Shown here piece after piece: positions 42,409-50,512 of a stretch of DNA of 63,800 nt. Source of the DNA: CAZABP01 sp964483245 (GTDB taxonomy: Bacteria > Planctomycetota > UBA1135 > UBA2386); the NCBI GenBank assembly GCA_964483245.1, contig CAZABP010000026.1, positions 1 through 63,800 of the forward strand. The letters are read 5' to 3'. The notes beneath the pieces were generated by a model. The model had not been told where the DNA came from. It did no database searches and worked only from the letters and a program-made list of their open reading frames with translations. The translations under genes and the position numbers were made by a program. Each line of letters begins with the position of its first letter. Positions within the stretch are counted from its first letter, which is position 1.

Positions 42409-44433
42409 TCAGCCGTGCACGAACTCTGCCTTCGCGCGCGGACCGTTGCGCAAGAAGTTCTCGACTCCGATCCGCATGTCCTTCGTCGCGCAGACCGCGC
42501 CGAAGCTCTTCGCCTCGAGTGCGAGGCCGGCGCGGAGCGGCAGCCTGGCACCACCGAGGATCGCCGCGACCAGGATCGCATCCACGGCGCGGCTGCGATG
42601 GCCGAGATCGACCTCCGGCAGTGACTCCGGCGGATTCGGCAGCGCTTCCCGCGGCAACGACGGCGCGTCGACGCGTCCATCGGCAAGGCCGCGCGCGAGC
42701 TCGACCGCGCGTCCGACCAGATCCTGCTCGACCTCTTCGCTGACGAGCCCCCACTCGACCGCCTCGCGCGACGAGATCGGGCGGCCGGCGCGCAGCACGT
42801 CATTCGCGCGCTGGAATCCGATCAGGCGTGGCAGCCGCTGCGTGCCGCCGGCGCCGGGGATGATCCCGAGATTCGTCTCCGGCTGCGCGGCGAGGACCTT
42901 CAATCCCCGCTGCGCGACCCGCATCGTGCACGCCATCGCGAGCTCGATGCCGCCGCCGAACGCGAGCCCGTTCAGCGCGCAGACGACCGGCTTGCCGAGA
43001 TCCTCGATCAGGTTCAGCACGCGCTGCGAACCGAGCGACGTCTGCTCCCCCTCGGCCGGACTCGCGATCTGCGCCAGGAAGCCGACGTCGGCGCCGGATA
43101 CGAATGCCTTGCGGCCGTGCCCGGTCAGCACGATGCCGCGCACGCTCGGATCCGCGCGCAACGCCGTGAACTTCTGCTCCAGCTCGTCGAACACCGCCTG
43201 ATTGAGCGCGTTCAACACCTTGGGCCGGCGGATCGTCAGCACGGCGATGCCGTCGCGATCCTCGCGCAGCACGACCGGGATCTCGAACGGCTTGCCGCTG
43301 CGCCCGTGCTGCTGAATGCAACGCGGCACCGGGAAGCCCGGGTTCTCCGCCGCGTACGCCTCGACGAGTCGCAGCGCCTCGCGCGTGCCGAGCTCGTTCA
43401 TGAAGCGGAACGCCGGCTTCATGTCGAGCGCCAGCTCGAGCGCCATGTCGAAGTCGGCCAGCGAGACGAGTCCGGCATCCAGGATCTCGCCGCAGATCCC
43501 GAAGTACGCCCCGCGCAGCGCATCGGTGATCCGCTGCCGCAGCGCGTCCTCGACCGCGACCGTCTCGCCGCGCTTGGGCGTGTCCCAGGGCGTCTTGTCG
43601 CGCACCTTCTGTTGCAGCGACGCCGGCGTGCGGAACCACGGCCCGATCTTGTGGTGGTAGTGGTCGAGCCCGACCGCGCTGATCGGATTGCCGCCGGTCA
43701 GGTTCATCGCCGTGAACGAGCCGACCGTCATCCCGAGCGCCTGCGCACAGACCGAGTCGATCTGCTTGACGGTGCCGACGCCGGCCTCGGCCAGCAGCGC
43801 GCAGGCCTGGAACAGACCTTCGAACACCGGATCGAGCGCGTAGCCGTAGCGCGAGCGCACCGCGATCGGGACCTTGCCGATCGCTTCGTAGAACGACCGC
43901 AGCCAGGCGGCGAGCTGCGGATCGGTCTGCGCGCTGCTGACGACCTCGACGATCGGATTGCGCTCGGCCGGGAAGAAGTAGTGGATCACGCAGGTGCGGC
44001 CGGGGTTCTTCGCCTGCGCGAAGATCGCCTCCGGCTCGAGATGCGAGCTGTTGCTGGCGAGGATCGCGTCCGGCGCGACCAGCGACTCGATCTGCGCGAA
44101 GATCCGCTGCTTCAGCCCCTGGTCCTCGGTCGCCGCCTCGACGACCAGCTCGGCGCCGCGCACCTGGTCGTAGTCGCTGGTGAACGTGACCGCGTCGAGC
44201 ATCTGCTTCGCCTGCTCCGGCTGGAACGCCTTCGTCTCGACCCCCTTGGCGATCTTCTTCTCCAGCTTGGCACGGCCGGCCTGCAACGCGGCGTCGGCGA
44301 TGTCGACGACGACCGTCTGCACTCCCGCGGGGGAGAGGACCTTGGTGAAGTAGAGGGCGATGTCCGGGCCGATCTGGCCGGAGCCGATGACGGCGACCTT
44401 GCGCAGCGTGCGGCCTTGGTGCGAGAAGCTCAT
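42409..44433 (-). CDS. bifunctional 3-hydroxyacyl-CoA dehydrogenase / enoyl-CoA hydratase
   Basis: This 674-residue beta-oxidation enzyme starts at 44433 (MSFSHQGRTLRK). The dehydrogenase comes first: VAVIGSGQIGPDIALYF binds NAD, LASNSSHLE and VIHYFFPAERNPIVEVV carry the catalytic Ser and His, and a C-terminal dehydrogenase domain follows. The crotonase domain comes last (from about residue 410): AFVSGADVGFLAQI, GGGIELAMACTMRV and PETNLGIIPGAGG keep both catalytic Glu residues. This order is the reverse of FadB/FadJ and matches the dehydrogenase-hydratase type of some other bacteria and archaea. No thiolase gene is adjacent. Confidence 0.9.
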   Translation of the reverse strand: MSFSHQGRTLRKVAVIGSGQIGPDIALYFTKVLSPAGVQTVVVDIADAALQAGRAKLEKKIAKGVETKAFQPEQAKQMLDAVTFTSDYDQVRGAELVVEAATEDQGLKQRIFAQIESLVAPDAILASNSSHLEPEAIFAQAKNPGRTCVIHYFFPAERNPIVEVVSSAQTDPQLAAWLRSFYEAIGKVPIAVRSRYGYALDPVFEGLFQACALLAEAGVGTVKQIDSVCAQALGMTVGSFTAMNLTGGNPISAVGLDHYHHKIGPWFRTPASLQQKVRDKTPWDTPKRGETVAVEDALRQRITDALRGAYFGICGEILDAGLVSLADFDMALELALDMKPAFRFMNELGTREALRLVEAYAAENPGFPVPRCIQQHGRSGKPFEIPVVLREDRDGIAVLTIRRPKVLNALNQAVFDELEQKFTALRADPSVRGIVLTGHGRKAFVSGADVGFLAQIASPAEGEQTSLGSQRVLNLIEDLGKPVVCALNGLAFGGGIELAMACTMRVAQRGLKVLAAQPETNLGIIPGAGGTQRLPRLIGFQRANDVLRAGRPISSREAVEWGLVSEEVEQDLVGRAVELARGLADGRVDAPSLPREALPNPPESLPEVDLGHRSRAVDAILVAAILGGARLPLRAGLALEAKSFGAVCATKDMRIGVENFLRNGPRAKAEFVHG

Positions 44434-44524
44434 GCGTCGGGTGGGCGCGGGAAAAGGGCGGGGAGTATAGGAACCGCCCGCCGGATCCCGAAGCGCCCGA
44501 CGCCGCGGTGGCGCGGCGCCGCGC

Positions 44525-45409
44525 TCAGCTCGCCTGTGCGCCGGCCGGCGGCCGCGACGGCGAGCACGGCACGCCGTGGAACTCCAGGTAGCGCGAGATC
44601 CCGCTGCCGAGATACCGCTCGAGCCGGCGCGGCTTCGTGCGCAGCAGATCGAGCACGAGCAGCGCGTCGAGCGCGTTCGCGAACGCACGGTCGACGTGGA
44701 ACCCGGCGATGCGCCCACCGAGCTTGCTGTATTCCCGCAACAGGACCGGGACGCCGGCGCCGTCCGGTTCGAGCCGCTCGAGCATGCGGTCGACGGCCTC
44801 CAGGTCCGGCAGGGCGCGCGCCGCGGTCGCGGCATCGACTTCGCGCAATGCGTCGCGCCGCGGCGGCCGGCGCGCGCGCACGAGGCTTTCGAGCTCGGCG
44901 TCGTAGGCGTGCGCGCGCAGGTGGTCGACGATCAGCTGCCGCGAGACCGGGTGGTAGTCGGCGCTGATGCTGACGGCACCGAACAGCCAGCGGTAGCGCG
45001 GATTGCGCACGAGGTACTCCCCGATCCCACGCCACAGCAGCCGCAGGGCCGCAGGACTGCGCTGTCACGCTGCGGCAACGACGAGCTTCACGTCACGGCG
45101 CAGCGAGCGCAGGATCGCCGCGAGCAGGATCCCCTCGGCGGCGCCGAACGGATGGTTCGCGACGACGAGGACCGGCCCGTGCATCGGCACGCGGCGGAGG
45201 TCTTCGGCGCTCACGTCGAATGCGAGGTGCAGCGCATCGATCGCGCGCGCCAGGAAGTGGTCGGCATCGAGATCCGCCGGCATGCCGGCGTGCAGCCGGG
45301 CCAACGTGCGCAGACCGAGCGCGCGTTCGGCCGCGCCGCGCAGCGGGCGCAGCGCATGCCGCGCGAGAGCGTGGGTCGGGATCGGCAGCCGGTAGATCGA
45401 GGACCGCAT
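44525..45409 (-). pseudogene. decayed lysophospholipid acyltransferase-GNAT fusion gene with internal deletion
   Basis: The upstream piece (45065-45409) encodes the first 114 residues of a PlsC-like acyltransferase, ending GPVLVVANHPFGAAEGILL and a TGA at 45065-45067. In the same frame, directly after the stop, the sequence reads QRSPAALRLLWRGIGEYLV and RWLFGAVSISADYHPVSRQ, the C-terminal part of the GNAT/hemolysin half of the same fused family. Roughly 300 central residues, which include most of the acyltransferase fold and the GNAT core, are missing. The simplest reading is a large deletion whose junction created the stop. The downstream piece (44525-45010) could still be translated from a GTG. 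Confidence 0.7.
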
Positions 45410-45520
45410 CCGGGGGAGATCCTCGGCATTCCGCGTGAAGACCCGGGCAATCCGGGTTGAAGCCTCACGGGTTCCTCGCTGGATTCCAGCGCGGCCTCGC
45501 GGCCCACGAGGCCTGCGCTC

Positions 45521-46735
45521 TCAGCCGCCGAGCACGCGCTTGCGCCATTCGGCGAGACGTTCGGCGCGCTGTTCGGGTGGTGCTTCGCGCCAGAACTTGT
45601 CGTCGTACTCCATGCCACCGGCGACCTCGATGATCGCGTAGTGCGCGACTGCCCGGACGGCGGGGTCCTGGTCGGCGAGCAGCTCGAACAGGGCCGGCAG
45701 ATGCTGGCGGCTGGCGAGCAGGATCGTCGCGCCGGCGATCCCGGCGCGGACTTCGTCGGTCGCGCCGCTCGTGCGCTGCAGATAGGCGAACACCGCCGGC
45801 AGCGCGCGCTGGCCGAGCAGGTGCAGCGGGCGGAACGCGACGTCGGCCATCCGCATCTCCACCGCGACGCTGATGATCTCCTCTTCGACGACGCGGTCGA
45901 TCTCGCTCTGCTCGCCGGTGATCGCGAGCAGCGGCAGCGTCCAGGCGCGCGTCTGGCTCGGGCCGACCGTGTAGCGGCCGTCGCGCAGCATGCCGTCGAC
46001 GATCCAGGCGCGGTTGTGCGGGCGGACGAGCCGCTCGAGGCCTTCCTGGTTGCGCAGCAGCACGCGCGGGCCGAACGAGTAGACGCTCAACGTCGCACGC
46101 TCGAACGAGACTTCGGCGTCGGCGCCCTCGATGCGCACCTCGCCCGGTTCCGCGTGCACGGTCAGGGTTGCGGGCGGCTCGCTGCGCGCGCCGACGAGGA
46201 TGCGGCCGGCGACGAGCTCGATGCGGTCCGGCGCCGTCAGGCGCAGGCGCGTCGCGGCGTCGACATGCAGCTTCGTGCCGTCGCGCAGGCGCAGGACCGC
46301 TTGTGTGGTCTCGCGGGTCGCGAACGTGGCTTCGGGGAGCAACGGAGCGCCGGCGAGCAGCTCCTCGCGCTGCTCGTCGAGGCCGGTGCCGGTGAGGCGA
46401 TCGACGGGACCGAGGTGGGCGATCAGCGTGGCGAGCGGCGGCGGTTCGGGAGGCGGTTCGGGCGGTGGGGGAGGCGGCGGCGGTTGCTGCTGCTGCGGCG
46501 GTTCGGCCGGCTGCTGCTGCTGCGCGGGCTCGCCACGCAGCAACATTCCCAGCAGCAGGCCGGCGGCGGCGGCGGCCAGCGTCAGCAGGAGCCACGGCCA
46601 CGGCGGGCGCGTCGACCGCGGTCGCTGCGGCGGCGGCTCGTCGAGCAACGCGGTGAGCACGCGAGCCGCGTCGGCTGCCGGGTCGCCGGCGAGCGGCGCG
46701 AGGGCACGGCGGAGGTCGTCGTCGCGCAGCTTCAT
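45521..46735 (-). CDS. FecR-like membrane protein partnered with an ECF sigma factor
   Basis: The 404-residue protein overlaps the ECF sigma gene by ATGA. A short N-terminal cytoplasmic part (DDDLRRALAPLAGDPAADAA) could bind the sigma factor. A single membrane segment (about residues 47-66) is followed by a Gln/Pro-rich linker with runs of Q and P, then a FecR-like beta domain (AVLRLRDGTKLHVDAATRLRL, ELVAGRILVGA, LTVHAEPGEVRIEGADAEV) and a helical HEAT-like C-terminus. An anti-sigma or signal-transducing role is expected from position and domain order. No TonB receptor is nearby. Confidence 0.75.
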   Translation of the reverse strand: MKLRDDDLRRALAPLAGDPAADAARVLTALLDEPPPQRPRSTRPPWPWLLLTLAAAAAGLLLGMLLRGEPAQQQQPAEPPQQQQPPPPPPPPEPPPEPPPLATLIAHLGPVDRLTGTGLDEQREELLAGAPLLPEATFATRETTQAVLRLRDGTKLHVDAATRLRLTAPDRIELVAGRILVGARSEPPATLTVHAEPGEVRIEGADAEVSFERATLSVYSFGPRVLLRNQEGLERLVRPHNRAWIVDGMLRDGRYTVGPSQTRAWTLPLLAITGEQSEIDRVVEEEIISVAVEMRMADVAFRPLHLLGQRALPAVFAYLQRTSGATDEVRAGIAGATILLASRQHLPALFELLADQDPAVRAVAHYAIIEVAGGMEYDDKFWREAPPEQRAERLAEWRKRVLGG

Positions 46736-47331
46736 GCGTCCTCCTCCGCGTGGCCGGCCTTGTCACCGACCCCGAGCAGCTCGCGCAGGCGCAGCCGCGC
46801 GCGGTTCAGGCGCTGGTTCACCGCGGCGACCGTGATGCCGAGGACGCGCGCCATGTCGGCGTAGCTCGCGTCCTGGAAATAGAACATCAGCACGACTTCG
46901 CGCAGCGTCTCCGGCAGGCGCCCGACCTGCGTGCGCAGGCGGTGCAGGTTCTCCTCCCGCGGGCCGTCGGCCGGCGTGGGACCGGGCGGATCGAGCTCGA
47001 TCTCGTCGAGCGAGACCGGCTGGCGGCCGCGGCGCCGCAGGCGATCGGTCGCAAGATTCGCAGCGATCCGGTGCAGGTAGGACGGAAAGCTGTCGTGCGA
47101 CTGCAGTCGTCCGAGTCCGCGGTAGGCCCGCAGGAACACCTCCTGCACCATGTCCTCCAGATCCTGATGAAGCCCCGCGCGTGCGATCAGGACCGCCCGG
47201 ACCGTGCGCGCGTGCCGCTCGACGAGCAGACCGAAGGCCTCCCGCGACCCGGCGAGGCACTGGCGGACCAGCTCACGATCCTGGAGCTGGGAGTCGGGGG
47301 ACGGCACGTGGATTCCGAGGAGGTCGGACAC
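46732..47331 (-). CDS. ECF-type RNA polymerase sigma factor
   Basis: The 199-residue protein has sigma region 2 (LVRQCLAGSREAFGLLVERH, DLEDMVQEVFLRAYRGLGR, SYLHRIAANLATDRLRRR) and region 4 (RLPETLREVVLMFYFQDASY, ADMARVLGITVAAVNQRLNRARLRL). The linker between them is short, as expected for ECF factors. It overlaps the FecR-like gene downstream. Autoregulation from the divergent intergenic region (47332-47491), which has a perfect palindrome with GGAACC in each arm, is possible. Confidence 0.93.
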   Translation of the reverse strand: MSDLLGIHVPSPDSQLQDRELVRQCLAGSREAFGLLVERHARTVRAVLIARAGLHQDLEDMVQEVFLRAYRGLGRLQSHDSFPSYLHRIAANLATDRLRRRGRQPVSLDEIELDPPGPTPADGPREENLHRLRTQVGRLPETLREVVLMFYFQDASYADMARVLGITVAAVNQRLNRARLRLRELLGVGDKAGHAEEDA

Positions 47332-47426
47332 GCGAGGATCCGGGGCGGGTCCCGCGCGGGCCCATACGCGTAGTCGCCGCGCGCGGCGGGACCATCACAT
47401 GCGCTGCAAGAAATCCTGGCAGAGTG

Positions 47427-47447
47427 CCGGAACCCGGCCGGTTCCGG
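47427..47447. promoter_or_regulatory. palindrome between the ECF sigma and HEAT-repeat genes
   Basis: CCGGAACC and GGTTCCGG form a perfect 8-bp inverted repeat with a 5-nt centre. Each arm contains GGAACC, the usual -35 core of ECF-dependent promoters, on either strand. No properly spaced -10 element was found, so this is a candidate operator or hairpin rather than a defined promoter. Confidence 0.35.
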
Positions 47448-47491
47448 GCCCTCCCGTTACCGGGCTGCCGGAGCGGGCTAGGCTCTGGACC

Positions 47492-49414
47492 ATGGTTGGT
47501 CGCTGCATCGGCGGAGTCGTGCTTCTCGCGTTGGCGGCTCCGGCGCTGGCGCATGGCGGCATGTATCGCGGGCCGTTCGACCCGCGGCCGGGTGCGCCGG
47601 GGAATCCTGGCGTGCCGGCCGGACCGACGACGCCGGGAGGTCCGTTTCCGCCTTCGCCGCTGACCGGCGGCGGGACCGACCTGAGCACATGGGAGTTCTG
47701 GTGGGAATACAACCGCGAGCCGTACCTGCGGCTGAAGGACGCCGTGCATGCGGCCGGCGTGCAGAGCGGCGGGGACGACTTCTACTTCGGCCCGAGCCGG
47801 CGCAAGGATGCGCCGACGCTGGCGCCGACGGCGGCCGACCGGCGGGACCGCGTCGTGCCGGCGCTGGCCGGGCAGTTGGGTGCGACCGACAACCGTGACC
47901 TGGTGACCGCGTGCCTGGTCGCGCTCGGCAAGATCGGCCTGGATGCGCCTGGTGCTCCGCTGATCGATCTGCTGGCGCGGCACCTGCCGCAGCGCGAGCA
48001 GGAGATCCGCGAGACCGCGGCGCTCGCGATGGGGATCAGCGGGCGTGAGGACGCGCTGCTGCCGCTGCTCGCGCTGCATCGCAATGCGCCGGAAGGACGG
48101 CAGCTCGCCGATCGCAGCGATCGCGTCGAGGATCGGATGCGTGCGTTCGCCGGCTATGGCCTCGGTCTGCTGGCGGCGCGCAGCGAGGACATGCGCACCA
48201 AGACGGCCGTGTTCGAGGCCCTGGCCGCCACGCTGGCGGACAAGCAGGAGAACAGCCGTGACGTCGTGATCGCCGCGATCCATGGGATCCGTCTGCTCGA
48301 CGTCAGTGGTGACGGATCCGCGGCAGGGAAGCGGCTGCAGTGGCGTGCACTCGCCGTGCTCGAGGCGGAGCTGGATCGCGAGCGGACGCGGACCTGGCAG
48401 GTCGTGCAGGCGCACGCGCCGGCTGCCGTGGCGCGGCTGATCGGGCGCGGGCATGGCGTCGACCACCAGCGGTGGAAGAAGCGGTTCGCGCGGCTGCTGG
48501 ATCCCGCGCAACGGCAGAACCATGCGCTGGCGCAGTCGGCTGCGCTGGCGCTCGGCGTCATCTGTGAGATGCCGGAGACCTGGGAGGAGGATGCGGAGCA
48601 GGTCGCTGCGCTGGAGCGGTACTACGAGCACGGCAAGGACGCGCAGGCGCGGATGTTCTGCCTGCTGGCGCTGGGGCAGATCGGCGGGCGTGGTTGTGTC
48701 GGCAAGCTGACGCGCGTGCTCGAGCGGGGCAACGATCTCGACCGTGCGTGGGCCGCGCTCGCGCTCGGCATCGCCGCGCGGGCCGCGCTCGAGGATCCGG
48801 CGCTGTTGCCGGTGCGGGCCGATGCCGCGGCCGCGCTGCTGCGCTCGCTGTCGCGCTCGCGCGCGCCCGACCTGCTCAGCAGCCATGCGATCGCGCTCGG
48901 GCTCGCCGGCTGGATCGAAGGGGCGCCGGTGCTGCGCCGCCAGCTCGCCGAGCACGAGAAGCAGGATGACATCGCCGGGTACACGTGCCTCGGCCTCGCG
49001 CTGATGCGTGATCCGGATGCCGCCGAGCCGATCCGTGACCTCGTCGAGCGCTCGCACCGCCGGCCGGCGCTGATGCGCCAGGCTGCCACCGCGCTCGCGC
49101 TGCTGGGGGATAAGAGCGCGACCGAGCTGCTGCTCGACCAGTTGCGCAAGGGTGATACCAGCACCGCGCGCCTGGCCGCGTTCGCGCGCGCGCTGGGCTT
49201 CATCGGCGACCGCAGCACCATCGATCCGCTGCTCGCCCTGCTGCGCGATGAATCCGTGACCATCCTGTCGCGCGCCTTCGTTGCCGCCGCGCTCGGCACC
49301 GTCTGCGACCCGCTGCCGCTCCCCTGGCACTCGCGGATCTCCACCGACGCCAACTACCGCGCCGACGTCGAGACCCTCACCGACCGCCGCGCCGGCGTGC
49401 TCGACATCCTCTAG
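47492..49414 (+). CDS. exported HEAT-repeat protein
   Basis: The 640-residue protein has a signal peptide (VVLLALAAPALAHGG), a Gly/Pro-rich N-terminal stretch, then WEFWWEYNREPYLRLKDAV, a motif I associate with planctomycete HEAT proteins. From about residue 125 many helical HEAT-like repeats follow, each with an AL..LG..G pattern (for example ACLVALGKIGLDAPGAPLID, CLLALGQIGGRGCVGKL, TALALLGDKSATELLLDQL). These form a protein-binding solenoid; no enzymatic motif is seen. It is divergent from the ECF sigma gene. Its stop TAG lies directly before the left direct repeat of the RAYT unit. Confidence 0.8.
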   Translation: MVGRCIGGVVLLALAAPALAHGGMYRGPFDPRPGAPGNPGVPAGPTTPGGPFPPSPLTGGGTDLSTWEFWWEYNREPYLRLKDAVHAAGVQSGGDDFYFGPSRRKDAPTLAPTAADRRDRVVPALAGQLGATDNRDLVTACLVALGKIGLDAPGAPLIDLLARHLPQREQEIRETAALAMGISGREDALLPLLALHRNAPEGRQLADRSDRVEDRMRAFAGYGLGLLAARSEDMRTKTAVFEALAATLADKQENSRDVVIAAIHGIRLLDVSGDGSAAGKRLQWRALAVLEAELDRERTRTWQVVQAHAPAAVARLIGRGHGVDHQRWKKRFARLLDPAQRQNHALAQSAALALGVICEMPETWEEDAEQVAALERYYEHGKDAQARMFCLLALGQIGGRGCVGKLTRVLERGNDLDRAWAALALGIAARAALEDPALLPVRADAAAALLRSLSRSRAPDLLSSHAIALGLAGWIEGAPVLRRQLAEHEKQDDIAGYTCLGLALMRDPDAAEPIRDLVERSHRRPALMRQAATALALLGDKSATELLLDQLRKGDTSTARLAAFARALGFIGDRSTIDPLLALLRDESVTILSRAFVAAALGTVCDPLPLPWHSRISTDANYRADVETLTDRRAGVLDIL

Positions 49415-49415
49415 T

Positions 49416-50512
49416 CGTCAGACCCCAAAAGTCGCGCCATTCTGTCAGGTCGTCGCGCAATCGACGATCGCGGCGCCGTGCGTCGTCTTCAGCGCCAGCG
49501 CGAGTGTGTCCGCTGCCGCCGCTGCGAACTCGGCGTCGTTCCACACGAACTCGCGATAACGACCCAGGTGCCGGATGACCGTCGTGCGTGCGGTCTGCCG
49601 CGCCTGACCGATCTCGCCCAACGACATGCCGCACGCTGCACGCATCAGGCCGAACTCGAGGGTTCGCCAGAACTCGGGATCGGAGTGCGCTGGCCGCAGT
49701 TCCGCCACTGCCGCGCGCAGGGAAGCAGGATCGATGACGCACTCGGTGAGCGACGTGCCGTCTGCGAGCTTCGCGTTCCACTGAAGCCACTCCCGCAGGC
49801 GCGAGCCGGGCCTGCCGATCAGGTTGTCGAAGCTGACGTGGAACGACGTCCGCATCGATGCCCGGCGCTGCGCGACCCACCTCGCACCCGTCGAGCCCCC
49901 CAGGCACCAGGCGCGATAGCGGATCGGGTCGTAGGACTTCGTCGGGTTCTCGGCGGCAACGAGGTGCTCTACCCAGGCGCGGGCGAGCCAAACCGGCCCG
50001 GAGGGCGCTGCGTAATGCGAGGCGCTGCACCAAGGGTAGTCCGAAGGATGGTGGACGAGGCCCGCCTCGATCGGGTTGTAGTCGATGTATCGCAGCACGC
50101 TGAGTTGATCGGTGAAGTCCCCGAGTGGTCGCGACCAGAAGCGGCCCTTGAACAAGGCGCCGTCCCGGCCGTGCCTCAGGTTGAATCGTCGCGTGTAGCA
50201 AGACTCCAGGTAGCGCATCGCCTCGCTGAGATTGCCCAGCGGCGAGCGCACCATCAGGTGAAAGTGCGTCGTCAGGATGGCGTACGCGAGCAGCTCGATC
50301 GATGTTCGCCGGATCGACCGCGCCAGAAAGGCGAGGAACAGGCGTGTGTCCGCTCGGTTCTCGAACGCGGGACGACGACCGATCGCACGGTTACAGACGT
50401 GATGTAGGCAGCCGGGGTAGTCCCGGCGAAGTCTCTTGGTCATGCAAGCCGGTGGCTCGCACGCGCGCGCGGTTCCCCTGACAAAATGGCGCGACTTTTC
50501 TCGTCAGACCCC
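49416..50512 (-). mobile_element. RAYT transposon-like unit with terminal inverted and flanking direct repeats
   Basis: The unit is bounded by CGTCAGACCCC at 49416-49426 and the same 11 bp in the same orientation at 50502-50512. Just inside lie inverted repeats at 49427-49449 and 50477-50499 that match at 22 of 23 positions (AAAAGTCGCGCCATT at the left end). A single Y1 transposase gene occupies the interior. The direct repeats could be a target duplication or two copies of a REP half-site. It has inserted exactly between the stop codons of the HEAT-repeat and the S46 peptidase genes. Confidence 0.75.
49445..50443 (-). CDS. REP-associated tyrosine (Y1) transposase, RAYT
   Basis: The 332-residue protein is an HUH endonuclease of the TnpA-REP group. 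The metal-binding His-x-His is His60-Phe-His62 in TTHFHLMV, RHGRDGALFKGRFWS is the typical middle segment, and the nucleophile candidate is Tyr119 in RYIDYNPIEAGLV. A C-terminal extension (about residues 200-332) ends in a helix-turn-helix-like region (GMSLGEIGQARQTARTTVIRHL). RAYTs cut and move single-stranded REP hairpins. The REP-like sequences in this window are plausible substrates. Confidence 0.9.
   Translation of the reverse strand: MTKRLRRDYPGCLHHVCNRAIGRRPAFENRADTRLFLAFLARSIRRTSIELLAYAILTTHFHLMVRSPLGNLSEAMRYLESCYTRRFNLRHGRDGALFKGRFWSRPLGDFTDQLSVLRYIDYNPIEAGLVHHPSDYPWCSASHYAAPSGPVWLARAWVEHLVAAENPTKSYDPIRYRAWCLGGSTGARWVAQRRASMRTSFHVSFDNLIGRPGSRLREWLQWNAKLADGTSLTECVIDPASLRAAVAELRPAHSDPEFWRTLEFGLMRAACGMSLGEIGQARQTARTTVIRHLGRYREFVWNDAEFAAAAADTLALALKTTHGAAIVDCATT

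Noticed and set aside
45065..45067. TGA between the acyltransferase and GNAT parts as a selenocysteine codon
   Set aside because: About 300 conserved residues are missing at this point and no selenocysteine stem-loop is seen, so a deletion junction is simpler.
47427..47458. A full ECF promoter (GGAACC ... CGTTA)
   Set aside because: The spacing between the GGAAC and the CGTT is about 21 nt, longer than the 16-17 nt usual for ECF promoters.
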